Source: Nothobranchius furzeri
Taxonomy: Eukaryota > Chordata > Actinopteri > Cyprinodontiformes > Nothobranchiidae
Direction: 5' to 3'
NCBI RefSeq assembly: GCF_043380555.1
Contig: NC_091754.1
Span: 39,252,905 to 39,316,904 of the forward strand
DNA length: 64,000 bases
The stretch's first letter is position 1, and each line of letters opens with the position of its first letter. Of the stretch, positions 21,746-34,756 are shown in pieces. A program made the position numbers and the translations under genes. The notes beneath the pieces are model-generated. The model was not told the origin of the DNA. It worked only from the letters and a program-made list of their open reading frames with translations, and searched no databases.

Positions 21746-21798
<53 letters not shown>

Positions 21799-24700
21799 TT
21801 TTTTTCCACTGTGTTTTTCATTTTCTAATTATAGAACATAACAATATAAAGACATCTGCCACATAAAGTGACCATCGAAAGAAAATAATAATAATAGTAT
21901 AAAATAAATATAAAAATTGAATAAAAATACTACAAGCCACACCTAAGGGTTAAACAAATCAGCAGTCTATCCTATTGCTTAAGAAAATCAATCAGGGGCG
22001 CCCACATTTCTTCAAATTCTCGTTCTTTGCCTCTCATTATATAAGTGAGTCTTTCCAATTTAACACAGTGTGCCATCTCTTTAATCCATATTGGTATAGA
22101 GGATATCTCTGTGTTTTTCCAAGCAAGAGCAATTGTCCTTCTGGCTTGCAGGAGGCCAAAGTCGATCAAAGTCTTTAGTTTAGAGGTGGCACAAAAATTC
22201 TCCGGGTATATACCCAAAACACAGAGTTTTGCTTGACGAGGAACCTGAATACCTACAATTCTAGATAGGGTACATACAATCGTGTTCCAAAAGGACATTA
22301 GTTTAGGACACTCCCACATACAATGAAACAAATTACCTTTCTCAATCATACACTTCACACATGTGTCTGGAATGTCAGGGGACCACCGATTCAGCATTTC
22401 CGGTGTGATATATGTCCTCATTAGCCACTTGTATTGCAATAGTTTATTCCTTGTGTTAATAGTCTGTGTCTGAGCTCTTAAGCAAGCTGTGATCCACTCA
22501 GATTCATTAATATTATCTGGTATATCCGATCTCCATGCTGACAGTTTATCATTGCTGGATTCTTTGTCATGTGACAGTAACGCTGCGTACAATATGGAGA
22601 TTTGCCGTCTACCATGTAAATGTTTAAGCACAATGTTTTCCAGGCATGATGAAGGTGGTTCATTTTCTATACAAGTGTGGTTTGGAGAAATAAAGTGTTT
22701 TAATTGCAGGTATTTAAAAAACTGTGTTTTGGGAAGTGAGTATTTTAAACATAGATCAGTAAACAGTAATAAGTTGCCTTGGTTGTATAAATCCCCCACT
22801 TTTTGCACTCCTCTAACAGCCCAGATTTTAAAACCACCATCTGCCCTGCCCGGGGCAAACTGCGTGTTGCCCCAGACAAGAGAGAATTGAGAGATCACGG
22901 GTGTGTCACAGATGTGCTGGTGTGCCTTGAACGAAATGTCAATTGTATTTTTAAGGAAATGGTTCGTTGTGTTTTTCTTTAGAGTCTTTGGGTCCGCTGA
23001 ATATATACACAGGTTCAATGGCAGCTTAGGTACTGACTCCTGCTCAATAGATATCCATGCTGGAGGGGATTGAAACGCAAAATAAAACATGGCAGAACGC
23101 AACTGAGCAGACCAATAGTGCCATTGTAGATTAGGCAACTGTAAACCCCCTCTCTCATATGGAAGGTACTTCGGCCTCAGTCTGGATTTTCTATTATTCC
23201 AGATGAATCCACTGAATATAGTATTGATTTCTTTAAAGAATAACCTCGATAATGGGAGGGGCAATGATTGAAACAAGTATATAAACTTTGGTCAGATGTT
23301 CATTTTAAGTATGTTAATCTGACCAATCAATGATATGGGCATTGCTGTCCAGTTATCCAGCGCTTCTATAGTTTTTTTCATCAGGGGGTCATAGTTAGCC
23401 TTAACTACTGTATTGATCTGGGGTGTGATCATAATCCCAAGATATGTAAATCCCTCTTCTGCATTTGAAAACTGTGTTTTTACTGTTGGATTAGCACGTT
23501 CATCTTTATTTAAGAAAAGTATAGTGGATTTTGAGTTGTTAATATTATATCCAGAGAACTGTCCAAACTTGTCAATTAATTTTAATAAAGCTGGAATACT
23601 GACAGACAAATTTGACAGAAAGAGAATCACATCATCCGCATATAATGATATTCTATGTTCATTGTCCCCAATAGTAATCCCTGAGATGTCTGTCTGGATT
23701 CTTATTGACATGGCAAGAGGTTCTGTTGCTAGTATAAACAACAGTGGAGATAAAGGGCATCCTTGACGGGTCGGTCTTTCTAGTGAAATATAATCAGACA
23801 GAATATAATTTGTTCGGATTTGGGTAGTAGGCTTTGAGTACAACAGTTTAATCCATTTAAGATATTGTTTTCCAAATCCGAACCTTGGTAATACATTGAA
23901 TAAGTATGGCCACTCTATTCAATCAAATGCTTGTGTTGTGTCTAGAGATAAGAGTGCCGCGTCCCTAGTGTCACCTTTTTCATGAATAATATTGAGGATC
24001 CTTCTAATGTTGTGGAACCCTTAGCGGCCTTGTACAAAACCGTTTTGATCACTATGCACTAAGCCTGCAATAAATGGATCTAGTCTTCTAGCAAGAATCT
24101 TGCATAAGATTTTTTTTATCACATCCCATGAGACTGATGGGCCTAAATGAGGAACATTTCGTGGATATCTTCCCTGATTTCAAAATGAGTGTTATCGTGG
24201 CAAGTCTTAAGGTTGGTGGCAATTTATCTTTACAGAAGGACTCATTATACATGGTCAGAAGTGGTGTTGATAGCTGTTTTTGAAAAGTTTTATAAAATTC
24301 AATTGGTAGGCCATCCGGGCCTGGAGCTTTACCTGAATTAATACTATTGATGGCCTGAGATAGATCCTCTGTTGTAATATCATCATCTAGCTTCATTTTT
24401 GCATCATCCAAGAGTGTTTGAAAATTAAGTTAGTCTAAAAACGCATCTCTATAAGCAGAGTTAGAGGGACATTCTGACTTATATAACGATTGATAATACT
24501 CTTTAAATGTACTGTTGATTTCTTTAGGATCTGTAGTAAGTTCACCTGTTTGTGTGGTCATGCTAATAATTGCTCTTTCAGATTGAATTTTTTTATTGTC
24601 CACGCTAGTAATTTACTTGCTTTTTCGCCCTGATCATAAAAAGACTGTTTGAGCCACAACAGGCTTTTTGCTGCTTTATCCGTTGTTAATTTATTATATT

Positions 24701-27700
24701 CCGTTCTTAAAAGGATTAACCATTTATGTTTTGTAACATCCTCCTTTTGATTCAATTCAGTTTCTAAAGATTTTATCTGTTTCTCTAACTTCTTGATTTC
24801 AACAGTTTGTGTTTTATTTTTGGTACCTACATAGCTAATTGTTTCCCCCGGTGTATGCTTTAAAAGCTTCCTACCTTACACATGCATTAGTTTGGTCTGT
24901 ATTTATTTCAAAATAAGCATCAATTTTACTTTCCACAAATTTAACAAACTCAGTATTTTGTAACCATTGTACTTGGAAACGCCAATTTAGGCCTGGGCGG
25001 TATATCATGGTATTTTTTAAAATTAAATCGGTTTTACGGTATTTGACGTTTTTTTTCTCAAGGCCGTGATTACCCAGATTATTTCTATGGAAAATAATTG
25101 CTGCACTAGATTGGCCTTAAATAGCCCATTTTACCTTCATGTGCAGAACCAGTTTTTCCATGTCCAGTCACAGGTAGGTAAATGCACAACCCCCCGCAAA
25201 GTATCCTTGTCAAAAGAAAGCAGTTAAGAAAAAAACACTAGAAAGATAAAATATTGCAGTCAAAATAAACTATTTTTATTGAACACATTTTGCATATAAT
25301 CTGTGCAGTTAATCATCTTTATGATTTCACATCCAACGTTATTGCGTTGGTTATCTCGACCACCGCTTGCTTTTTTTTAATAAACAGTCCCTTTAGCAAA
25401 CGCGTCTTTAATGGACGCCTGATTCTGACTGCTACTAGCCGTTTTAACCTCGGAGGTGGATGGTGCAGATCGAAGCTTGAGACATTCTTGGTAATCCAAG
25501 ACGTGTTTTCGGCTGAGGTGATGAAGCAAGTTGCTGGTGTTACCCCCGCCGGCTACCACCGTTGCTCGACAGCATTTGCATATAATAGTTGTTTACTCCA
25601 CGTCCGACCTTTTAAACCCGAAATACCTCCAAACAACAGACGTGGCTCCTCTTTTTTGAATAAGTTCTTCTGCGTTCGAAGTTTCGATGATGCCATGACA
25701 GCTCCCGCCAGCCGCCATTCTTGGTTTCACCACGCTGTGGTGTTTGTGTGTAGCAGTGAAACGAGTCCCCGCTGAAACACTTTCCTACTACGAACTTTCT
25801 GTACGTTGTTTAGGCCATTCACCGGTATAGCGGTATGTGAAAAATTCATATCATAACCAAAATAAACACCCCGGTTTTTGGTATGAACCGGTATACCTCC
25901 CAAGACTACGCGAATTACTAGGTGAGTGTACAAGATTTTCGATATGAATATACAGTGAGATTGGGGTGTGGTCACTAATTACTATACAATCATAAAAACA
26001 CCTTCTTATTTTTGACACCAATTCTTGTGACACAAGGAAATAGTCGATACATGATTTAGACTTATTGATGCCCGAATAACACGAGTATTCTAGTTTGGTG
26101 GGGTTTAGTCTTCTCCAGACATCTATTAAATTCAAATCTATTATATATTGCTTTAAACGTTTTCTGGATTTAGTTTTATACACATCTGTAGGGCTGCTCA
26201 ATTAATCGAATTTTAATCACGATTACGATTTGAGTTTTGAACGATTATAAAAAACGAAACAAGCCGATTATTTGCTCCTCCCGCTTGCGCTGCCCTGAGT
26301 TGCAAATGAAGCGCTCCTCCCACAGTGTTGCCAACTTAGTGACTTTGACGCTATTTCTAGCAGCTTTTCAGACCCCCTTCTTGATTTTTTAACTTAAAAG
26401 TACCTAGCGAACACCTCAGAAACATCTCTGGTAACCCTTAGTTACTTTCTGGATAACTGTCGTTGACATTTCCTGCAGGTTAGCTTACACTCCATCTGCG
26501 CTCCGGACCGTTCTTCAGGACATTAGGAAAGGGAATGATGTAGTGATGTGTCAGTCGCTAAAGACAGCTCTCCGAGCCGGCTCCCTGTTGAATTAACCAG
26601 AGTGAGTGACACACACACCGCACCTGCGGGCTCCTGAGCCGCTAAAAACAGCTAAATGTGCGCGTGCGGCGCGCTAAACACATGTACAGCTTGCCCCGAT
26701 TGCTGTGAGACCGGGTTGGGGGGTGGGGGGTGCAGCTGTGCTTGGGACAATTATTACATTAACTGATGGACTTGTAAATAAATAGTTTATAAATAAGGTA
26801 GAAATAACTTCCTTACGCTGATAAATAATAACTAATCTCTCTGAGGACACGGTGCTAGTGCACTCTCCTACAGCACCTTGACACGACTCAATAAATGTTA
26901 TGCAACATTTTGTGAACATCAATTTATTTGCATGTATTTGTTATAAAGGCCACTGTATAATTCTTGCTGTCAGTATTTGCAAGATATTGGTATTTGGGTC
27001 TGTACTGGTTAGACTTAAATGAGTTAAACCAAGGTCTATAGCCCGTGGGTTATAGACTATGAGCTATAGGTATATTGGTCTTTTTATACTGGGAATCATG
27101 AGTTATTTTAGTGATCATCTTGTTTCTTATTTTTGTCCTGATTGTGCCCTGAGCAATTTTATGACTGAATAAAAACAGTTACAATCAACATAAATTGAAA
27201 AATCGTCCTAAATAATCGTGATCTCAATTTCAGTCACCATAATCGTGATTATTATTTTTGCCATAATCGAGCAGTCCTACACATCTGATTGCGTAGACCG
27301 ATCTAGTAGAGGCTTTAGCTTACAATTGAAGTCTCCTCCAATAATAAATGTGCTTCATAGCAAAGACAAGGTTAAGAACAGATCCTCAAAAAATTTTGGG
27401 TCTTCTTCATTTGGGCCATACATGCTAACCAGATTCAATACGAGAGAAAGGATATTACCCTGTACAATCATATATCTCCTTTCAGGGTCTTGAATAGTAT
27501 TAGAAACTTGGAAAGGTGTTGTCCCGTGAATAAGTATTAGTACCCCCTAGCATAGTTGTTGTATGTTGCGTGTATAATTTGGCCGGACCACCTGCACCAT
27601 ACTTTCTGAATCCCTGAGATCGTCATATGAATTTCTTGAAGAAAAACAATTTTACAGTGTAAGTCTTTAAGTCTGTTCATTACCTGTTTTAATTTAGTCA

Positions 27701-30700
27701 GCTTATTCAGTCCCCTGACATTCCAGCTTGTTAATTTTAATTCAGGCGTCCCTGATTTCTCCATAAAATTTCAAAGGCGACCATGCTAGGTGTGGCAAAA
27801 AAAATAAAACCCTAAAATAAAATTAACAGAACAGAACATGCAAACAGACATCCCTGAACTTTTGAACACCCTTTCTCCTTCCCTTATTCAACTAAGTGTG
27901 ATGGGGGCAAATGCCAATCCACTCTACGGGGGAGTGGCTGAACTATGAGAGCCCTCCTCCACCAACTCTCACTCCCCCAACCTTGCATCATAAAAATAAA
28001 AGCTATGTAACATATCCCAGTCTTAATAAGATCAATGTTACAGAAGGCAATCGAGTAGTAAATGAAAAAACATAAAAGCATAACTTAAGTTGTCCATCAA
28101 CGATGAGAATTGAGCATCAAGGCCGGCAATGTGAACGTAGCCTTAAACTCCTCCACTTGAGGCAGGACCGCATCACTGACCTGGAGAAGGCATTCTACCC
28201 TTTACCGAAATGAAGTAAAGTTGTGTAAATGTAAAATAAAATACAACAGCAACATTACCAATCTGCGACAGCACCATACATGCCTCCATTCTGGGTTAGA
28301 TGAAGAGAAAAAGCTGGTGTATGTTCCTCCATGATTAACAAAACTTCAGCCTTTTGCATAAAATTATGACGGTACTTTGCTGCAAAGCTCAGGCATCACC
28401 AGGGAGCCCTTGGTCATGTATACGTGATCAGACTGTAGCGGTAATGTGGAGCGATCATGTGTTTTCACGAAGGTTATGCGATGGCTGTATAAGTGAGTGT
28501 GGGAGCCATCTCTGCGACTTCCCTTTAGCTTGAACACACACACACAACACACACACACAGCCTGAAGCGCAGAATACGGAATGCGGAATATCAGCAGGGG
28601 GACAGACTGAGACAGAACGTCATGCGTCTGTGACAGTGTGTGTGTCCTGTCACTGTGACCCGATTGATGATGCGCCCTGGCTACATGGACAAGGGAGATC
28701 TCTGTTTGGGTGACTGGTTAGCGCACATGACTTTTACCTGGGAGTCTGGGGATCGAATCCCGATTGGACCATTTTTTTTATATTCGTCACAGATCTCTCT
28801 GAAGAACTCACAACATTGACGGCTTCAGCAACGCTGTGCCACTCCGTGGATTTTCTCTTATTTATTTTGCAAAAGCACTCCTTTTCATTTCTCCACCTCA
28901 CCCACAGGTACCTCAACTTCTGCTTGTGAAATAGCGCTGCTTCCTTGATCTGCCTTGATCTACGGTCGCCATGTCATTGGCGGAGCGCTGCAACAGCCGG
29001 CTTATGTATATGCATGAGATCCACAAGGCACTTTGCATTGACTATTTATGGCAGTAAGTGGGCGTGGTGAGGGCGGTGTGACTAAAAAGCAGCTGAGAAC
29101 ATTTCTAGATAGTTTCTGAGTTATGATGCAGAGATTGCATGCAGCTGTGCGTACTCCATGTTTGATAGATCACAAACCTACTTGGCATAAGTAAATTTTT
29201 TAGCTGAGCTTAAGTACGGTTTTAGTAACGATTCAACTTCATGTTTGATAAATAAGACCCCTGGACTGTAGGACGTCCAAACTAAGTCTTTGCACAGTGG
29301 AAACGCCCCCTAGGTTTTTCAAGAGCCTCTCCAAAAGGGGGTTATCCTTCACAGTCCGACGCGAGCTGTCTGATAATCTGGGCTGCAGATTTACTTCCAC
29401 TTCTGTTGGAGTGGAGATCCTGAGGCTTCTGGAACAGAAGCCTCAGGATCTGTGCATCACTCCAGTTTGCGACTCTCAGCTGATTCTGTTTACAAAAGCA
29501 AAACTGACTGCCTGCTTTTATTTTTTTTATCCATTTTTGTTATTCACGTGTATCCTGCAGATTTCATGGAAAAGCACGTCGGGTGCAGGTTCAGTCTCAC
29601 ATGAATAATAGTGAAAGGTATTTCGTAACTTAAAGCTTCTTTCCAGAGTATTTCTCTTATCCGAAGGCACCATCTAGTGGCTGACAAGCATATCACACAA
29701 AAGTCTGTTGCTCTGTTTGTTTAAGATGGCGACTTCACATTTCTGTTTATAAATGTGCTTCTGTAGCCGACAAACAGCTAAAACACGTTGTTTTACGAGT
29801 ATTATTCTCATGTCATGTTGTGTTCTCATATATTTATATTTTTGAGACTTTCTTGTCTGTGAAAAGTTCATCAACTCTGCATCAGCCGAGGTATTCCTTA
29901 AATCTGAAGAATCTAAGCGGCACTCTAACGCTATTGGTTAGTTCTGGTCGGTGCTCAGTTTCCTATTGCACGGAGCTCTGCGGGTTGGGGGCGTGGTTAG
30001 CAAAAAAAAACAAGACGTATTGCACACTAATGTAAACAACACATGATGAGATAATCAATTTTACAGATTTCTGACAAATCGTACATCATTTCTGAAAAAG
30101 CAAAACTGCGGAAAGATACTTTAAACTAATGTGTGCTGAATTTATTTGAAAGAATAAAAACGTTATGATGGGAAAAAATGCATCAAAACTAGTGGTGACT
30201 GTGATAATCATGATAATCGTTTCATAATCTATCCGAAGGACCCTGAATAAAAATCCAATAGAATGGAGAGGTAGCTAAGGTGTCACACCCCTACTGAGTG
30301 GTGCAGCTTGACAATGCCGATAAGTTCACCAGGAACCAAAGAACTCTAGAGTTCAACATGACACCGGCTGCCTGAATAAATGAAACTAAATCCAGATGAC
30401 AAACAGCAGATTGCTTGGGTAAAACCTAAGATGCAGTTGTGTGTTCTTGTTGTTTTTACTATTTAATGTGCTTGAAGGTCAGCCAGAAGTCTCCAGCTGG
30501 GTGCAGCAGCAGGACACAGGCAGTAAAGGGCTCTGATGGAGGTGGAGGCACTAGCAGGTCCAGTAGCATCAGCAGCACCAGAGCATCTCCGGCTGGTACC
30601 ATCAGAACCCCTAGTGGACAACAGGGAAGGCACCCGCTGGCTTCTAACTGCAGCCTGGATGACATCACTGCTCAGCTAGAGAAGGTCAGCAAACAGGGTC

Positions 30701-33700
30701 AGAGGTTGCATCAGAGACCAGAGAATGCTGCTGTTGTGTCCTTGGGCAAGACCCTTTACCCACCTTGCCTGCTCGCCTCTGTCAGTTCGCCCCAGGCAGC
30801 TGTGGCTACATCGTAGCCCTTTCCCACCAGTGTGTGAATGTGTGTGTGAATGGGTGAATGACTGACTGGGTTATGAAACGCCTTGGGGGGTTGTAAATGG
30901 AGCTATACAAATCTGAGCCTCTTACCATCAGGGGTTACTAGCCTGGAAAAGCAGGACTTCTGATACTGTCCCAGTGGTCAAAGTTTGGATCTTAATATTC
31001 ATGACCATCGCACAATGTGGTGAAACCGCTTCTGTCTGAACTTTATGTTTTTGCTCATTTCCTTTTCAGGCCTCTCTTAGTATGGACAAAGCTGCTCGTC
31101 AGCGCCCCTCCCACTCTCTTAGCTCCACCTCCTCTTTCACATCAGCCTCAGTGCGACAGCCAGGATCGTCTCAGCGCCAACACAGACGCACTGGATCGGT
31201 GGGCACGGTCAGCGAACATGAGGTAATCAGATTCTGAATGTTATCTACCCCGAGGGGCAATTGTGAAGAAGAAGAAATTATTTTTGTATAGTGCCTCTCA
31301 AGAATAAAACAATACAATAACATATATATAATTATCAGATTTTATAGCAGACAGATGTAAAACGTTTCCTGAATTTAGCAACCATACTAAACTCACTAAG
31401 CAGCTCCATATTCTCTCCTTTTGCACCTGGATGATGCTTTCCTCAAGCACTGGAAGGCTCCAATAGAGATGTCTGCTTCACATTAGCAGTGTCATGTTCT
31501 GTGTCCCTCTGTCCCCAGTCTCCTCCTGTTCTCACTCCAGGTTTTCCTCTTGTGTCCCATTGTGTTCCCCAGCCCACTCCAGGTTTCCCTGTAGTGTTTT
31601 CAGATTTAGAAATCCCATCCCTGTTTTTCTTATGGTTGTCTTGTTTTCAGGTTTTAGGAGTTCACTTATCTGTAGTTTCTCTGTAGATTTATTTTACCTA
31701 GTCAGTTTTCCCCACTCAGCTAATTAGTCTTACCTGATCCCTTCACCTCTCACTCCCCACGCACCTGCTTCCTGTTTCCCTGATTTCTCCCTTTGTGTAT
31801 ATAACCCTGTCTGTGTCTCAATGTTGTGTTGATTCATTGTAATTGTCAGCGTGTTCTGTCCTCCTCTAGTTACCCTAGTTTGTGCTCATGCGTGAGCTTC
31901 TGTTTGTTTGTTCGTTCTGTGAGTTTGATATTAAGTCGAGTTTGTTTTGTGCCTCTGGACTTTGGCGCATCCGCCTTTAAAATAAAGGACGTATTCTCTC
32001 AAACCTCTCCTGCCTTGTTTCGTTCAGGGGATTCTGCATCTTGGGTCCTAACCTCCTGCTCTCACCGTGACGAGCAGCACCTCTCCTCCTCCGACCCCCT
32101 CATCAGGATTCTTTCAACATTTGTTTATAGATTTTTCTAATGATTTGTAGGTGGTTGCTTTTAATAAACTGTCAATAGAATATAAAGGTATTCAGTAAAA
32201 TGTAATATATCTATATTATTGAACCTTTAATATTCCATTGATGATGAAACTAGGTGTTTGTCAGGGAAACAGCACTTTATGATAATTTGACACATAAAAA
32301 ACAGTTTATAAAAATCTAATTACTTCTATATTTCTACTACTAATAATGATGCAGGACACATGATTATAAATGATGATTAAAGGGGGTATCAACGGAGACA
32401 AGGAATAAACTCTGATAAAACTCGATCTTAGATGTTATTAAGAACCTATTTAAATGTCTTAGTTAAGAATGTGATGTCTGGGTTTATGAGTTGTCAAGCT
32501 GAATTTTATTTAGATATCAAATTTATCTTAACCCATCCAACGCCAGTGCAGATTCATGGTACCCATGTGTATGGAGGCTTCTCAGCGATACGGCTGACCA
32601 TGAAGTCTTCTCGACAAGCGAGGAATTTGACTTCTGGATATCAGAGGTCGTATTCCTCTGAATCCACATCAGCTGGTCAGGATGCCTCCTGGACGCCTCC
32701 CTGGTGAGGTTTTATGGGCACGTCCAACCGGGAGGAGACCTAAAAGTCGCTTTGGACAAAAGCGTCTGCTAAATACATAAACATAAAGGTAGACCCAGGA
32801 CACGCTGGAGGGACTATGTCTCTCACCTGGCCAGGGAATGCCTTGGGATTCCCCCGGAGGAGCCGGCCCAAGTGGCTGGGGAGAGGGAAGTCTGAGCCTC
32901 TCGACTTAGGCTACTGCCCCCGCGACCCGACTCCGGATAAGTGGATGAAAATGGATGGATGGATGGATGGCTATTTCATCTTGAGGCGACCAGCCCCGCC
33001 GGGGACCCAACAGAGCCCAGGGACTCATATCCCACCAGGCAGCCACTGGGATTAATCAGGCAGACGCTAAAAATCTTAAACCCCCTAACCCTAACACTCA
33101 GGCAGACCAACGCACCGCACTCCACACCAAGTCTGACAGAGGGAGGGTAGGCGAAGATGTGTAGCAGCACAAGAAGTCCCAGGAGAGGGAAGGAGTCCAA
33201 GACCCACCTGACATATAAAGTCATACACAAACACAGTGATACACTCCCTCCCTCATGTTCACACATACACATACAACCAAAGACTTACAAAAATGCATGC
33301 CGGACACCCACTCATGCTCCCCATACACGCCCTATTCACTCTGGTCCCAGTACTGCTGCACAAAGGGTACAACCATCACCGGTTCCCAGAGTTTGCCCCT
33401 TTCTGCTGTGGTGATGAGGAGCAGGCAACCCCCGCCCAACGCCTAGCAAAGCATCCCACCACCCCAGACCCCAACCAGATGGCCAGATCCCCCTCCTAGC
33501 CTCCAGCCCTGGGAAGCCAAGCGACAACAGAGGTGTGCTAAGACCCCTAGTCTCCCTCTGCCTGCTCCAATACAGTGTTAGTGCGTGTTGATGAGGTGTA
33601 TTCCATGGCTGTGGTGAGCGGGCAGTGCAGGCATCGTCTGGCTTATGCCAGCTGATGTAACCACACAACGCCACTTCCCCCCACAGCCCTCTGTGTCTAA

Positions 33701-34651
33701 GTGCTGTTTAAAATTGGAAGTGGGCACCGGCACTCGGGATGAGGCTGACAGATCCCCTTACCAAATGCCGTTGAATGTGCTCACTCCCAAGGCCCTAAGT
33801 GTGTGTTTGTGTGGAATGTCGTTGGTGGAAGTGTTTAAGGTGCAAATTAAATTGGGGGCAGGCTGCCACAGGAATGCGAAAACGGGATCCATACCCGCAC
33901 CCCTGACTTGCCCACCCCCCAAGGTCTTATGTGCATGATTGCGTGTCTGTTTGTTGCAACCACCAGGTACAAAAACTAACTTGTTTTTATGTGACTATTT
34001 TTCTGTCCTGCCTGTTTATTATCTTCCTGCATCTCCTCTCAATCCTAAAGAGAAACTGCTACCTGGCTTCATATATATTCACCTTATGAGTGACCTTTGA
34101 ACTGCAGTTCTAAAAGATCTACCGACCGCAAAACAGCGGAGTGCTCGCCGGCCACATCAGTTAGGTGCGTCACCGGAGGACGAAACAGGTGATGCGCTCC
34201 ACTCCGCAGCAGCGAAACGCATCAGGCACAAATAAAAGACAGAAAACATAAAAGGAAATGAGCCGACATGAATGATCGCGTTAAATTAGTTTTTGAGGTG
34301 GCGACACCTGATTTGATAATGTTACTGTGGCCGTGCTCAGGACGCAGATGTCTGGAGCGTGTCAACGATCAGAGCTTTGCATGCGTAAGCTGGTTAAGGT
34401 TAGGATGGGGTTGAGGGGAAGGTTAAATTGCAAGAGGGTAAAGGTCACAATTCGGTCAAATGTCTGTTTTACCACGGGCGTCAGATACCGACGCTCTGGT
34501 ACAGCGCGTCGCCTCCCAACGCGCAGGGGCTCGTCACCTGCTGTCTTTTCGAAGGACTGCATCTTGTCGGTCATTATCACGTGACAGCGACTAGTCGATG
34601 ACAGGCATAAAAGTCACTACAGAGCAGTGAAGTCGACTAGTTCATACAACC

Positions 34652-34713
<62 letters not shown>

Positions 34714-34716
34714 GTG

Positions 34717-34756
<40 letters not shown>

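Larger units (their letters stand above)
21972..27764 (-). pseudogene. Tx1-type L1 ORF2 (nuclease-RT), broken
   Basis: Nuclease start at 27764 (LKLTSWNVRGLNKLTKLKQV, VFLQEIHM). Nuclease end at about 26180-25915 (SCIDYFLVSQELVSKIRR, ISDHTPISLYI). RT at 24411-24100 (GKAPGPDGLPIEFYKTF) and 23843-23292 (RQGCPLSPLLFILATEPLA, ISLYADDVILFLSN). The long C-terminal domain is at 23276-21972 (FSGFIWNNRKSRL, FHCMWECPKLMSFWN). Frameshifts near 23285 and between the early RT pieces. ORF1 was not found. Confidence 0.9.
21830..27780 (-). mobile_element. Tx1-type L1 LINE in raph1 intron 3, split by two hATs
   Basis: The minus-strand ORF2 runs from 27764 to about 21970, broken by hAT insertions at 26189-27279 and 24988-25908. 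Removing both gives a continuous order of nuclease, linker, RT and C-terminal domain. The 3' end lies near the CA repeat after exon 3. It accounts for most of the 8.8-kb intron. Confidence 0.9.

Noticed and set aside
28706..28779. A functional tRNA gene
   Set aside because: The acceptor stem does not pair and it is inside a repeated element; kept only as a finding about a tRNA-like segment.
30481..30486. Alternative acceptor GTCAG six bases upstream (at 30482) for exon 4
   Set aside because: It would start the exon in the wrong phase relative to exon 3.
33336..33674. Open frames in the C-rich block of intron 5 as a gene
   Set aside because: Overlapping frames on both strands, no domain, no splice context that fits raph1.
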